Source: UBA7803 sp040219935
GTDB lineage: Bacteria; Pseudomonadota; Gammaproteobacteria; Pseudomonadales; Azotimanducaceae
NCBI GenBank assembly: GCA_040219935.1
Contig: JAVJUA010000063.1
Coordinates: forward strand, 186,001-250,000
Direction of reading: 5' to 3'
DNA length: 64,000 nt
Under the pieces are notes generated by a model. That model was not told the DNA's origin and made no database searches. It was given only the letters and a program-made list of their open reading frames with translations. A program made the position numbers and the translations under genes. This document shows positions 44,350 through 51,867 of this stretch, in pieces; the stretch's first letter is position 1, and the number at the start of each line of letters is the position of its first letter.

Positions 44350-45123
44350 TTATGCGGCCACGTACGTCGAACGGATCTCGATCGACAGCGCGGATGCCGC
44401 GGACTTGATCTGCTCCGGTGAAAGCTGCGTCTCTCGGGCCTGCACGCGCTTGATCAACTCCTTCGGATCCATCACCCACACCTGCGGGTCGGCGTCGCAT
44501 GTGTCCACGGACCAGCCCGGAAACACCAGCGACGGCTGAACGACGTGGCGCTGGCCCGTGACATCCTTAAGCCAGGCTTCCACGTACGCGGCCTGGGCGC
44601 GGGCCTGGTCCAGGTGCTTGGAAATGTCGAAACGTCCCTTGGTTAGAGATCGTTTTTCGTAGCGTATGACCGCGCGACCCCTGAGCGGCTTGCTCAGCGT
44701 CTTCGTTTCGACCGTGAAGATGCCGCCGGGGCCGATCACCAGGTGATCGATGTTCCAGTTCGGCCCAAGGATGTCATGGAACACCCGATAGCCGTAGCGC
44801 CGGAGCTGCTCCAGGGCCTGCCCGACGGCACGCTCACCGTCGCGGCCGAGGCGCATGGCCCGGATCTGTTTTCTGGTGCGAACGATGCCCGGGATGATCG
44901 CGAGCGCGATGGCGATGAACGCCATCGTCAGGATTAGCGGATTCATCTTCAGCTCGAAGGCCCATCGAGCCCATTCGAAGATCGTCAGCATGCCCATCAT
45001 GCCGGCAAACAGGATGCGGTCGTTGATCTGCCGCTCGATGACCTCGCGGATGCGGTCATCGAGCGATTGCCCGGGCAATCGCAGAGGATTGCGCTGTAGC
45101 GGTGACTTGGTCGGAAACGTCAT
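44350..45123 (-). CDS. Membrane-anchored NERD-domain protein
   Basis: A 257-residue protein. Two hydrophobic helices lie at about residues 37-53 and 60-80. The NERD domain follows: LGRDGERAVGQALEQL, then NIDHLVIGPGGIFTVETKT, where the Asp and Glu-x-Lys resemble a restriction-endonuclease-like active site. NERD proteins are predicted nucleases associated with DNA processing. Its stop is 5 bp before the cold-shock-DUF1294 gene start. The protein may hold a nuclease at the membrane, comparable in design to the 24966 gene, but the two are not obviously related. Confidence 0.85.
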   Translation of the reverse strand: MTFPTKSPLQRNPLRLPGQSLDDRIREVIERQINDRILFAGMMGMLTIFEWARWAFELKMNPLILTMAFIAIALAIIPGIVRTRKQIRAMRLGRDGERAVGQALEQLRRYGYRVFHDILGPNWNIDHLVIGPGGIFTVETKTLSKPLRGRAVIRYEKRSLTKGRFDISKHLDQARAQAAYVEAWLKDVTGQRHVVQPSLVFPGWSVDTCDADPQVWVMDPKELIKRVQARETQLSPEQIKSAASALSIEIRSTYVAA

Positions 45124-45141
45124 GCGGTACGGCCCGCTGCG

Positions 45142-45342
45142 ATGCTCGACGAGTTGGGTATCAGCAAGCGTAGTGACATTCCGCGATCAGTCTGCGATGC
45201 GGTGCGCATTTGCAAGCCGCACGTGCAGTCCCTTGGCACACTTCGCTCTCCAAGCGGGAAGGCTATGTCCGACGCGCGTCACATCGAGGCACTCTACGCG
45301 CCGCCCTTTGACGAAGTCACGCTGGCCTCGACCTGGGGCTGA
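45142..45342 (+). CDS. Hypothetical small protein, doubtful
   Basis: A 66-residue open frame (MLDELGISKRSDIPRSV, ending FDEVTLASTWG) in the gap between the divergent NERD gene and vapB. No family is recognised, and there is no convincing ribosome-binding site. It could be a remnant of a lost toxin or regulator. Confidence 0.3.
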   Translation: MLDELGISKRSDIPRSVCDAVRICKPHVQSLGTLRSPSGKAMSDARHIEALYAPPFDEVTLASTWG

Positions 45343-45389
45343 ACTCAGAGCTTTGACACATTGATGCTTCGACCATACATTCCTATGCC

Positions 45390-45635
45390 ATGCGAACCAC
45401 CGTACGTCTGGACGAAGCGCTGCTGAAGGAGGCCAAGCGTCAGGCCGCCGAATCGGGCGTGACTCTGCAGGCGATCATCGAGGAGTCGTTGCGTGAGCGA
45501 CTGGCTCGGGGGCGCGGTCCCCAGCCTGCCCGGCGACCCGTCCGCCTGAAGACTGCCGGCTCGGGCGGCGTGCTGGCAGGCGTCGACCTCGACGATTCTG
45601 CGTCGTTGCTCGACACCGTCGACGAAGGTGGTTGA
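45390..45635 (+). CDS. vapB: VapB-like antitoxin (toxin partner is inactivated)
   Basis: An 81-residue ribbon-helix-helix antitoxin: MRTTVRLDEALLKEAKRQAA with a LQAIIEESLRERLA helix. The C-terminal tail (VLAGVDLDDSASLLDTVDEG) is acidic, as expected for a PIN-toxin-binding segment. It appears intact. Its stop codon overlaps the TTG start of the downstream vapC, which carries a stop codon in the middle. The antitoxin thus survives without a working partner. Confidence 0.8.
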   Translation: MRTTVRLDEALLKEAKRQAAESGVTLQAIIEESLRERLARGRGPQPARRPVRLKTAGSGGVLAGVDLDDSASLLDTVDEGG

Positions 45636-46060
45636 TTCTTCCCGACGGCAACGTGCTCGTCTACGCACACCGCCGGTACACCCCGGACCACGACGCCAAT
45701 CGCGGGTGGCTCGAGGCGGTGGTAAATGGTGACTCGGCCTATGGAATGACCGACCTCGTACTCAGTGGTTCCCTTCGCGTGGTCACCCACCCACGGGTGT
45801 TCAAGCAGCCAAGCCCTCTATCAGACGCAGTGACGTTCGCGAGTCAGCTGCGCGACCAGCCTAACTGCGTACCCATCGTTCCGGGAACTACCCACTGGCG
45901 TACGTTCTCGCGGTTGTGTTCTGAAGCGAACGTCAAAGGCAATCTGGTGTCTGGCGCCTAGTACGCTGCGCTGGCCATCGAGCATGGGTGCGAGTGGGTC
46001 ACCACCGACCGGGACTTCAGCCGCTTCAAGGGCCTGAAGTGGCGTCATCCGTTCTCTTGA
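45632..46060 (+). pseudogene. VapC-type PIN toxin with internal stop codon
   Basis: Reading from TTG 45632, the protein starts MILPDGNVLVYAHRR and runs normally to VKGNLVSGA. A TAG follows at 45959-45961. The same frame then continues YAALAIEHGCEWVTTDRDFS to 46060, with the rest of a PIN toxin. Compared with the intact VapC at 54372 (NLTTDAHLAALAIEH), the conserved active-site Asp is Gly and the next-but-one residue is the stop. The toxin is therefore doubly disabled. Confidence 0.85.
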
Positions 46061-46093
46061 CCCACCCGCCGGCCCGGGGCGCGGTGCAGCGCC

Positions 46094-46972
46094 CTACTTC
46101 GGCAGCAGCTCCGCCATGAACTGCTGCTGCGCCGCCACCCGCGCCGGGTCGGCCTCGCCGAACGCGGCCAGCATCTCGTCGACGCGAGCCTGCGCGGGCT
46201 CTTTCATTTCCGGATGCGGAAATAGGTAGAACTGGTTGTCGCGAATTCCCCGCACCACCAGGTCGGCCACTTCGGCGGGGTCGATGCCCGTGTTCATCGC
46301 GAGCTGCATGAGCTGATTGTGCTCGGTGGCGGCCGCCTCGGCCGACGCATCGTTCACATCGAGCGGTGCCGGGCGGGTGCGTTCGCTCTCGAGAATGCGC
46401 GTGCGCACCATGCCCGGGCACAGCACCGACACGCCGATGCCCTTCGGCTCCAGGTCTTGGCGCAGCGCTTCGCTCAGCCCCACCACGGCAAACTTGCTGG
46501 CGTTGTACACGCCGAGGCCGGGCGACGTGGTCACGCCCGCCATCGAGGCGGTGTTCACCACGTGGCCGCCCTCGCCGTGGCGCTCCATGCGGGCGAGAAA
46601 CGTCTGCAGGCCGTTGATCACCCCGCCGACGTTGACGCCCATCACCCAGTCCCAGTCGGCGTAGGTGACCGCGTCCAGCGCACCGCCGCGGTAGACGCCG
46701 GCGTTGTTGCACAGCACGTGGATGTTGCCGAGCTCCGCCTCGACCTGCTGCGCGACCTGCTCGTACTGCGACCGGTCGGTGACGTCGAGCTGAACGGCGA
46801 GCACGCGCGCGTTGCTGCCGGAAAGCGCCGCCGTCGCCGTGGCCAGCGCATCGGCGTCGACGTCGGCGATAGCCACGTTCATGCCCTCGTTCAGGAACGC
46901 CTGAGCCATCGCAAAGCCGATGCCGCTGGCGCCGCCGGTGATGAACGCGTTCTTTCCCGTCAGATCCTGCAT
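46094..46972 (-). CDS. SDR-family NAD(P)-dependent oxidoreductase
   Basis: A 292-residue classical SDR: AFITGGASGIGFAMAQAF (cofactor motif), LCNNAGVYRGG, NTASMAG with catalytic Ser, and YNASKFAVVG with catalytic Tyr and Lys. The C-terminal GIGVSVLCPGMVRTRI segment is typical. The substrate cannot be deduced; a C-terminal extension of about 60 residues is longer than usual. The ATG at 46972 has GGGAGG close upstream. A longer frame to 47056 is less likely. It is a single gene. Confidence 0.92.
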   Translation of the reverse strand: MQDLTGKNAFITGGASGIGFAMAQAFLNEGMNVAIADVDADALATATAALSGSNARVLAVQLDVTDRSQYEQVAQQVEAELGNIHVLCNNAGVYRGGALDAVTYADWDWVMGVNVGGVINGLQTFLARMERHGEGGHVVNTASMAGVTTSPGLGVYNASKFAVVGLSEALRQDLEPKGIGVSVLCPGMVRTRILESERTRPAPLDVNDASAEAAATEHNQLMQLAMNTGIDPAEVADLVVRGIRDNQFYLFPHPEMKEPAQARVDEMLAAFGEADPARVAAQQQFMAELLPK

Positions 46973-47271
46973 GGTCCCCTCCCGTGACACCTGAGGCTGA
47001 GTGAAACGTCGATCATTCACGGTCAGGCGAGCGTCGACGGTAGGAGTCTGCGCCAACCGGTCGGACAGGTCACCTGTACTGGCCAGTGGCCCCGGTCAAG
47101 CGACGAGTGATACTCACGCCGCTACAGGATCTGCCGCGAAGGCATTGGGTCGCGATGTCAGTGGGCAAGGTCTGACGAACCACAGCCGCGATCGCGCAAC
47201 CTCGGACCAAGCGATCTCCGTAACGCCAATTCTGTGCTGCTGCCAAAGTGTATCTTTTGAGATACGGGCGT
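46973..47271. other. Divergent intergenic region with one palindrome
   Basis: These 299 bp hold the promoters of the SDR gene (minus strand) and the higBA pair (plus strand). A 13-bp palindrome, ACAGGT-C-ACCTGT, lies at 47065-47077 and may be a regulator site. Apart from the higB operator at its right end, no other feature is clear. Short open frames here look random. Confidence 0.4.
47250..47265. promoter_or_regulatory. Operator palindrome before higBA
   Basis: GTATCT (47250-47255) and AGATAC (47260-47265) are perfect arms around TTTG, ending 6 bp before the higB ATG. This is the usual location of the site bound by the HigA antitoxin for autorepression. A hairpin in the mRNA is also possible. 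Confidence 0.6.
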
Positions 47272-47577
47272 ATGATCCTCTACCGGACTCGGAAGTTCGA
47301 TGCTTGGCTGAAGGATCTCCGCGATCGGAATGCGAGGGCGCGTATTCAGGTTCGGCTCGATCGATTGGAGCGGGGCTTGGCTGGCGATGCGAAACCGGTC
47401 GGCGAGGGCGTCTCGGAGCTGCGTATTCCCTACGGACCTGGATACCGCGTTTATTTCATGAGGTCCGGAGCAGAGGAATGCCTGATCTTGATGGGCGGCA
47501 CCAAAGGCAGCCAGCGGTCTGATATTCGCGAGGCGATGATGATTGCAAACGCTTTGGCTGGAGGTCGCGATGAGTAA
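47272..47577 (+). CDS. higB: HigB-type (RelE superfamily) toxin
   Basis: A 101-residue ribosome-dependent mRNA-cleaving toxin of the addiction-module-killer subgroup. Matching segments are RTRKFDAWLKDLRDRNARAR, GEGVSELRIPYGPGYRVYF and LILMGGTKGSQRSDIREA. The order toxin-first is typical of HigBA. The stop lies within the antitoxin start, an 8-bp overlap. The ATG at 47272 directly follows an operator palindrome. It appears intact. Confidence 0.88.
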   Translation: MILYRTRKFDAWLKDLRDRNARARIQVRLDRLERGLAGDAKPVGEGVSELRIPYGPGYRVYFMRSGAEECLILMGGTKGSQRSDIREAMMIANALAGGRDE

Positions 47578-47857
47578 GCCTGAGATCGATCGATATGACG
47601 TCGCGGATTACCTGCGCGACGAAGAAGACGTCGTCGCCTACCTGAATGCCGCGTTCGAGGACGGGCACCCTGACGTGGTCGCGCACTCGATCGGCAACGT
47701 CGCCCGCGCCCGTGGCATGAGCCGGGTCGCGAAGCGCTGTGGTCTCGGGCGGGAGAGTCTCTACAAGTCGTTGTCGGAGCGGGGCAATCCCGAGTTCCGC
47801 ACCATTCTCGCCGTGCTGAAGGCCATGGGTATGCGACTTCGGGTGGAGATCGAATGA
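47570..47857 (+). CDS. higA: HigA-type antitoxin
   Basis: A 95-residue addiction-module antidote with an HTH: NVARARGMSRVAKRCGLG and RESLYKSLSERGNPEFRTI. It starts inside the end of higB. It should bind HigB and the GTATCT-N4-AGATAC palindrome upstream. An ORF beginning 27 bp earlier is not preferred. Both genes look functional. Confidence 0.87.
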   Translation: MSKPEIDRYDVADYLRDEEDVVAYLNAAFEDGHPDVVAHSIGNVARARGMSRVAKRCGLGRESLYKSLSERGNPEFRTILAVLKAMGMRLRVEIE

Positions 47858-47974
47858 GTGCATGCGGGAAGCTGCCCTGGGTCTCCTGCTCGCCGGCTTT
47901 CAGTAACATCCAGGCACGATTCTCGACATCGAATGATGTATAATTCAATGCCTTTCCAACAAGACGCGAATCCG

Positions 47975-48172
47975 ATGCGGACCACGTTGAACATCGATGA
48001 CGATCTGCTCGACCAGGCCCAACGCCTGACCGGCATTCAGGAGAAGGCAGCCCTGGTGCGCGAGGGTCTGCGCGCGCTCATCGAGCGGGAGAGCGCACGG
48101 CGCCTGGCCAGGCTGGGTGGCTCTGAGCCCGACCTTCGCCCAGTACCGAGACGACGCAGCGACCCGGCATGA
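47975..48172 (+). CDS. vapB: VapB-type antitoxin
   Basis: A 65-residue ribbon-helix-helix protein: MRTTLNIDDDLLDQAQRLTG with EKAALVREGLRALIERES. The basic C-terminal half is characteristic of small VapB antitoxins. A TATAAT hexamer lies at 47939-47944, 31 bp upstream, and could be the -10 element. The stop overlaps the vapC start by 4 bp. Confidence 0.85.
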   Translation: MRTTLNIDDDLLDQAQRLTGIQEKAALVREGLRALIERESARRLARLGGSEPDLRPVPRRRSDPA

Positions 48173-48537
48173 TCCTCGTCGATACGTCGATCTGGGTGGA
48201 TCACCTCAGGCGCAGCGATGCTCGTCTGGTGCGCGCTCTGAATAACGCGCAGGTTCTCACCCACCCGTTCGTCATCGGTGAACTGGCGTGCGGCAACCTG
48301 AAGCAACGCGCGACCGTGCTGGCGCTGCTGCGGGATCTGCCGCGAAGCAGTCATGCCAGCGAAGACGAGGTGTTGTTCTTCATCGACCAGCATGAGCTCA
48401 TGGGCCGGGGCATCGGCTATGTCGATGCGCATCTGCTCGCAGCCACCACGCTGAGCGGCCCGGCCGGGTTGTGGACTCGAGACAGGCGGCTCGGCGCGAT
48501 TGCGGAGCAGCTCGGGCTGGCGCACGTTCCGGGCTAG
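48169..48537 (+). CDS. vapC: VapC-type PIN-domain toxin
   Basis: A 122-residue PIN ribonuclease with all expected acids: MILVDTSIWVDHL, VIGELACGNL, GYVDAHLLAA and WTRDRRLGAIAEQL. It starts in the vapB stop (ATGA). Intact, and therefore likely a working toxin. A nearby 30-bp stretch after its end resembles the tail of a HigA gene. Confidence 0.92.
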   Translation: MILVDTSIWVDHLRRSDARLVRALNNAQVLTHPFVIGELACGNLKQRATVLALLRDLPRSSHASEDEVLFFIDQHELMGRGIGYVDAHLLAATTLSGPAGLWTRDRRLGAIAEQLGLAHVPG

Positions 48538-48732
48538 CTCATGGCGCGCGGCTATGGGGCTGCGTCTTCGGGTGGATCTTCTTACAACTGATGCAGCATT
48601 CCTCCCTGGTCTCGGCACCCAGTGTCAGTCAGCCTCATCGATACAGGCACGTAGTCGAAAGCCACAGCCCCAGAGCTGCCATTGGAAACCTGAATGACGA
48701 GCCGCGATCTGGCGCCGTTGTTGCCGCCATGG

Positions 48733-48762
48733 ACTCATAGTGCTACAAGTAGCACTATGAGT
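48733..48762. promoter_or_regulatory. 30-bp operator palindrome overlapping the phd start codon
   Basis: ACTCATAGTGCTAC (48733-48746) and GTAGCACTATGAGT (48749-48762) are perfect 14-bp arms separated by AA. The right arm contains the antitoxin's ATG (48757). It is most likely the binding site for the Phd/YefM dimer. As RNA it would form a stable hairpin that hides the start codon. Confidence 0.75.
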
Positions 48763-49032
48763 ACGGTAGGCATTCGAGAGCTGCGTCAGCGGGCAAGCGA
48801 GTTGCTCCGACAGGTCGCTGCGGGCGAAACCATCGAGATCACCGACCGCGGGCGACCGGTTGCGCTCTTGACGCCGATTCCCGCGCAAACGGGTCTCGAT
48901 CGGCTGCGGGCGTCGGGCGAGGTATCGGGGCCCGACGGCACGCTGGATGACCTGCCCGACCCGCTGGATGCCCCAGACGGGTCGGAGTTGCCCTCTAAGA
49001 CAGTGGAGAAACGTCGGGCCCGTGAGCGCTGA
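48757..49032 (+). CDS. Phd/YefM-type antitoxin
   Basis: A 91-residue protein. The Phd/YefM N-terminal fold is clear: MSTVGIRELRQRASELLRQV, ETIEITDRGRPVALLTPI. The C-terminal acidic part (PDGTLDDLPDPLDAPDG) should bind the toxin. It is expected to repress the operon through the 30-bp palindrome at its start. It overlaps the following PIN toxin gene by 11 bp. Confidence 0.9.
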   Translation: MSTVGIRELRQRASELLRQVAAGETIEITDRGRPVALLTPIPAQTGLDRLRASGEVSGPDGTLDDLPDPLDAPDGSELPSKTVEKRRARER

Positions 49033-49426
49033 ACGGGTCACCTACGTCGACTCATCCGCGATCGTGAAGCTTGCGGTTCGTGAGCCGGAGTCGGCGGCGC
49101 TCAAGACGTATCTGCGCCGACGCCAACCCCTGGTGTGCAGCGCGCTGGCTCGCACCGAAGTCATCCGGGCGCTGCTACCGCTGGGTGATGAGACGATTCG
49201 GCGTGGGAAGCTCGTCCTGTCGCGATTCGAGCTTGTGCGCCTGGGCCTGCAGGTGCTCGACCAGGCTGGAATCCTTCAGCCGCGTGGCCTTCGATCGCTG
49301 GATGCCATTCACCTTGCCACCGCAGACCTGCTGGGCGATCGGGACCAGACCCTCATCGTTACCTATGATCGTCGAATGGCTCAGGCCGCTGCAGACCTCG
49401 GCTGGCGGGTTGCGGCGCCAGCCTGA
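49022..49426 (+). CDS. vapC: PIN-domain toxin of a Phd-VapC pair
   Basis: A 134-residue PIN toxin beginning at GTG 49022: VTYVDSSAIVKLAVREPESA (first Asp), a conserved Glu in ARTEVIRALL, RSLDAIHLATADLL (third Asp) and VTYDRRMAQAA (fourth). It starts within the end of the antitoxin gene. A longer frame starting at 48947 is unlikely. Its 3' end overlaps, on the other strand, the truncated AbrB-type gene. Confidence 0.88.
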   Translation: MSAERVTYVDSSAIVKLAVREPESAALKTYLRRRQPLVCSALARTEVIRALLPLGDETIRRGKLVLSRFELVRLGLQVLDQAGILQPRGLRSLDAIHLATADLLGDRDQTLIVTYDRRMAQAAADLGWRVAAPA

Positions 49427-49631
49427 TCGACCATGGCATCGTCGCCGCATTGACTACCGGGTCGAATCGCTCGGCGATACTCAATTCGGCTGCTCTTCGG
49501 CGTTTTCGGGTCGCGATGCGAATGGTTTCGCCGGCCGACTCGAAGTCGATTTCGTCGCCGGGCGCAATACCGTGACGTTCGGCAATGCGCTTGGGCAGGG
49601 TGACTTGCAGTTTGCTGGTGACTTTTGACAC
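49359..49631 (-). CDS. AbrB/MazE-type antitoxin with replaced C-terminus
   Basis: A 90-residue frame. The N-terminal 45 residues are a SpoVT/AbrB swapped-hairpin domain: VTSKLQVTLPKRIAERHGIA then PGDEIDFESAGETI. After LSIAERFD the sequence no longer looks like an antitoxin (VVNAATMPWSIRLAPQ), and the last 68 bp lie antisense to the PIN toxin gene. I think the original gene was cut at about 49430 when the adjacent module arrived. Its own toxin is gone. The GTG start at 49631 has AAGGA upstream. Confidence 0.6.
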   Translation of the reverse strand: MSKVTSKLQVTLPKRIAERHGIAPGDEIDFESAGETIRIATRKRRRAAELSIAERFDPVVNAATMPWSIRLAPQPASRGLQRPEPFDDHR

Positions 49632-49652
49632 GTCCTTACTCTAACAAGGACG
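49631..49652. promoter_or_regulatory. Inverted repeat at the AbrB-type gene start
   Basis: CGTCCTT (49631-49637) and AAGGACG (49646-49652) are perfect 7-bp arms around 8 nt. One arm includes the AAGGA ribosome-binding site and touches the GTG start. It could be the autorepression operator or an RNA hairpin. Confidence 0.4.
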
Positions 49653-49706
49653 AGACCCTTGTCGATCATCGAGTGGGCAGCGATGCTCGTCTGCCGGTCG
49701 CGTCGC

Positions 49707-51113
49707 CTAAAGAACGGGTTTCTTCCCGGACAGGGTCCTCTGCTTTTCCTCCTCGATCTGGGTCGCCATGCGATCGGTCTCTTCCCACGTCTGCCTGGCG
49801 GCACGCCGGATCTCGTTGAAATCGTAGAGCACCATACCGAAGCCGCGCGTGGTGGGCGGTACCTGGCCAGCCGTGATGACGAGCGCGGCCAACGTGAAGC
49901 CGCAGTCGTCGTACGCGCCGTGGTAGGCCTCCTTGGTATCCCACAGCGTTACCGGAGCCGAAGCTTCCCACGGGTTGTTGGTCTGCTGATAGACGCAGCT
50001 GATCACGCGCACCGGGTCTTTCTGTGGCTGGCCGGCGCGGTTCAGGCTCCAGGAGTAAACGAGGTGCGGCTTGCGCAGCACCGTGCCGGCGGGAATCTCC
50101 AGGTGGGGCTCGCCGTACTTCTCCACCAGTGACGCGCGCAGGTCGGCCAGCAGCATCTCGCCGGTGTAGGTGTAGCGGGTGATGCCCGCCACCCGGTCGT
50201 TGTTCGGCGGCATATAACCCATGACGATGATCTGCTCGTTGCGTTCGCGGGAGTTGTACTTGCCCTGAAAGCCGGCCTCGTAGCGCGGCCCGCCGTGAAT
50301 GCGGGATCGCTGCACCTGCGAGATCGTCCAGTTGCTGAATGGCACAACCTGCAACTCGGGATAGGTTTCGGCGATCACGCCCCGAGCCTCCTGGTAGGGC
50401 ATGCCCACATACACGCCTATCACGTCCGGGCCCGTGGGGCGGCTGCGGGCCGGCGGCCGGGACGACTGTGTCTGATTGGCCGATGCGGACGCATTCGGCG
50501 ACCCGGGGAAATCGCCCTCGATCGCGATGCCGGCAATCGCGTAGGTCTGATTGGCCCGCGAGCCGCCGGTGAGGTTCAGCGAGATCGTTCCATTCCCCGA
50601 GGAGGTGAGTGTCTTCGCGTAGCTCGACAGCGGGCGCTGGTTGCTGCCGACCTGCTCGTTGATCGCAAGAACGCCGTCGGGCGCTTTCTGCGAGAGCGCA
50701 ACGCCCCTGCCGCCACCCAGCGCGACGCCGTGGCTGAGCGCGGCGCCGCTGCGCAGGCCGAAGATGTAGATCTTGTAGGGCTCGAGCGGTTTCAGCCCGT
50801 TGATCTGGGCCTCGAAGGTGCCGCCGAACTCATACAGATTGCCGTCGATGCCGGCGAGATTGCCCTTGTAGGCGGGTACGGAGGCGGCGGCCGGCGCGAC
50901 GCCGAAGGCTGTGCCGGCCCGGGAGACGTTCAGCCCGACCCGGGTCGGCTGTCCGTCGTCGTTGACCAGGTTGTGGTAGGTGCCGGCGGCGGCGACGGAC
51001 GTCCAGTTCTCCGGGCTGTTGCCGGGCGGGCCGAAATCGATGCCCACCAGGTCGGCCCATGAAGCCGCCGCGGCGATGCAGAGCGTGATCATGAGAATGC
51101 TTCGAAGCGGCAT
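49707..51113 (-). CDS. Secreted protein with lectin-like N-terminal domain
   Basis: A 468-residue exported protein. A signal peptide is present (MPLRSILMITLCIAAAASWA). The first domain (about 22-205) begins LVGIDFGPPGNSPENWTSV and resembles the malectin/jelly-roll folds of many secreted proteins. A Ser/Gln/Pro-rich linker (NASASANQTQSSRPPARSRP) follows. The C-terminal domain (about 230-440) has no family I can name; it contains one Cys pair (ISCVYQQ and DDCGFTL). The gene has its own ribosome-binding site (GGGAG) and no obvious operon partner. Confidence 0.75.
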   Translation of the reverse strand: MPLRSILMITLCIAAAASWADLVGIDFGPPGNSPENWTSVAAAGTYHNLVNDDGQPTRVGLNVSRAGTAFGVAPAAASVPAYKGNLAGIDGNLYEFGGTFEAQINGLKPLEPYKIYIFGLRSGAALSHGVALGGGRGVALSQKAPDGVLAINEQVGSNQRPLSSYAKTLTSSGNGTISLNLTGGSRANQTYAIAGIAIEGDFPGSPNASASANQTQSSRPPARSRPTGPDVIGVYVGMPYQEARGVIAETYPELQVVPFSNWTISQVQRSRIHGGPRYEAGFQGKYNSRERNEQIIVMGYMPPNNDRVAGITRYTYTGEMLLADLRASLVEKYGEPHLEIPAGTVLRKPHLVYSWSLNRAGQPQKDPVRVISCVYQQTNNPWEASAPVTLWDTKEAYHGAYDDCGFTLAALVITAGQVPPTTRGFGMVLYDFNEIRRAARQTWEETDRMATQIEEEKQRTLSGKKPVL

Positions 51114-51270
51114 GGCTCGTCTCCCTTCGAAAGGCTCGATTCCGGGAGATTGTGGCGAGTCGAGCCGGCCACCTGCACCTCCCGTTTGGGGGGTTCATCC
51201 GGCGACGCTGCGCGGTTGCGCGGGAGAAGTCGGGGCGGCGAACGCGCGATGGTCCGCGCGCCCCAACACG

Positions 51271-51756
51271 CTACAGGTCCTCCACGGCCTTGTGCTGAAT
51301 CGACGGCCAGGTCTGCGCCGCCCTCTTGAGAATGCCTTCGCGGTCCTGCTTGTACTTCACGAAGATCTCCTCGTTGACGAACAGATAGAGCTTGCCGTCG
51401 ACGATGTCGGCGTAGCGCGGGTCGCCGTCGAACTTCTTGCCCACCGCCACTGCGTAGGCGCAGAAGCCGCCGTACTGGGGCAGGTAGCGCCCCGGGTCGT
51501 CTTCGAACTGCCGGGCCGATTCCGCCGATGCGAAGTAGTAGGCGACGTCGTCGGCAACCACGGTGTGCCGGGCGCTGCCTTCGGCCACGTCGTGATGGCG
51601 CGTCAGCGCTACGGCATCGACGCCGTGCAGCCCCAGCGGCACGCCGGCGCTGGTGATGCCGTTGCTGACGTTGAACTCGTCTGCGGCGAAGGCCGGCGCG
51701 GCGGCCGCGAGGCCGATGGCGAGCGCGGCGGCGGTGATGGTCAGTCGTTTTTGCAT
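51271..51756 (-). CDS. Secreted YHS-domain protein
   Basis: A 161-residue periplasmic or secreted protein. A signal peptide covers about residues 1-24 (ends AAAPAFAAD). The YHS-type segment follows: VDAVALTRHHDVAEGS, AYYFASAESARQFEDDPGRY and YGGFCAYAVAVGKKF. YHS proteins are metal-binding in some cases. It is downstream of, and co-oriented with, the cysteine hydrolase gene at 51868, with a 111-bp gap. Function is unknown. Confidence 0.85.
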   Translation of the reverse strand: MQKRLTITAAALAIGLAAAAPAFAADEFNVSNGITSAGVPLGLHGVDAVALTRHHDVAEGSARHTVVADDVAYYFASAESARQFEDDPGRYLPQYGGFCAYAVAVGKKFDGDPRYADIVDGKLYLFVNEEIFVKYKQDREGILKRAAQTWPSIQHKAVEDL

Positions 51757-51867
51757 GTCGTTCTCCTGGTTTGGGTTGTCTCCCGTCGGTCGAAGATCCG
51801 GCGAACGGCGTGGGAGGGCGCCGCCCGCCGGGGTGAGCCGCCCCGCGTGCGGGACGACCCAAGGGGC

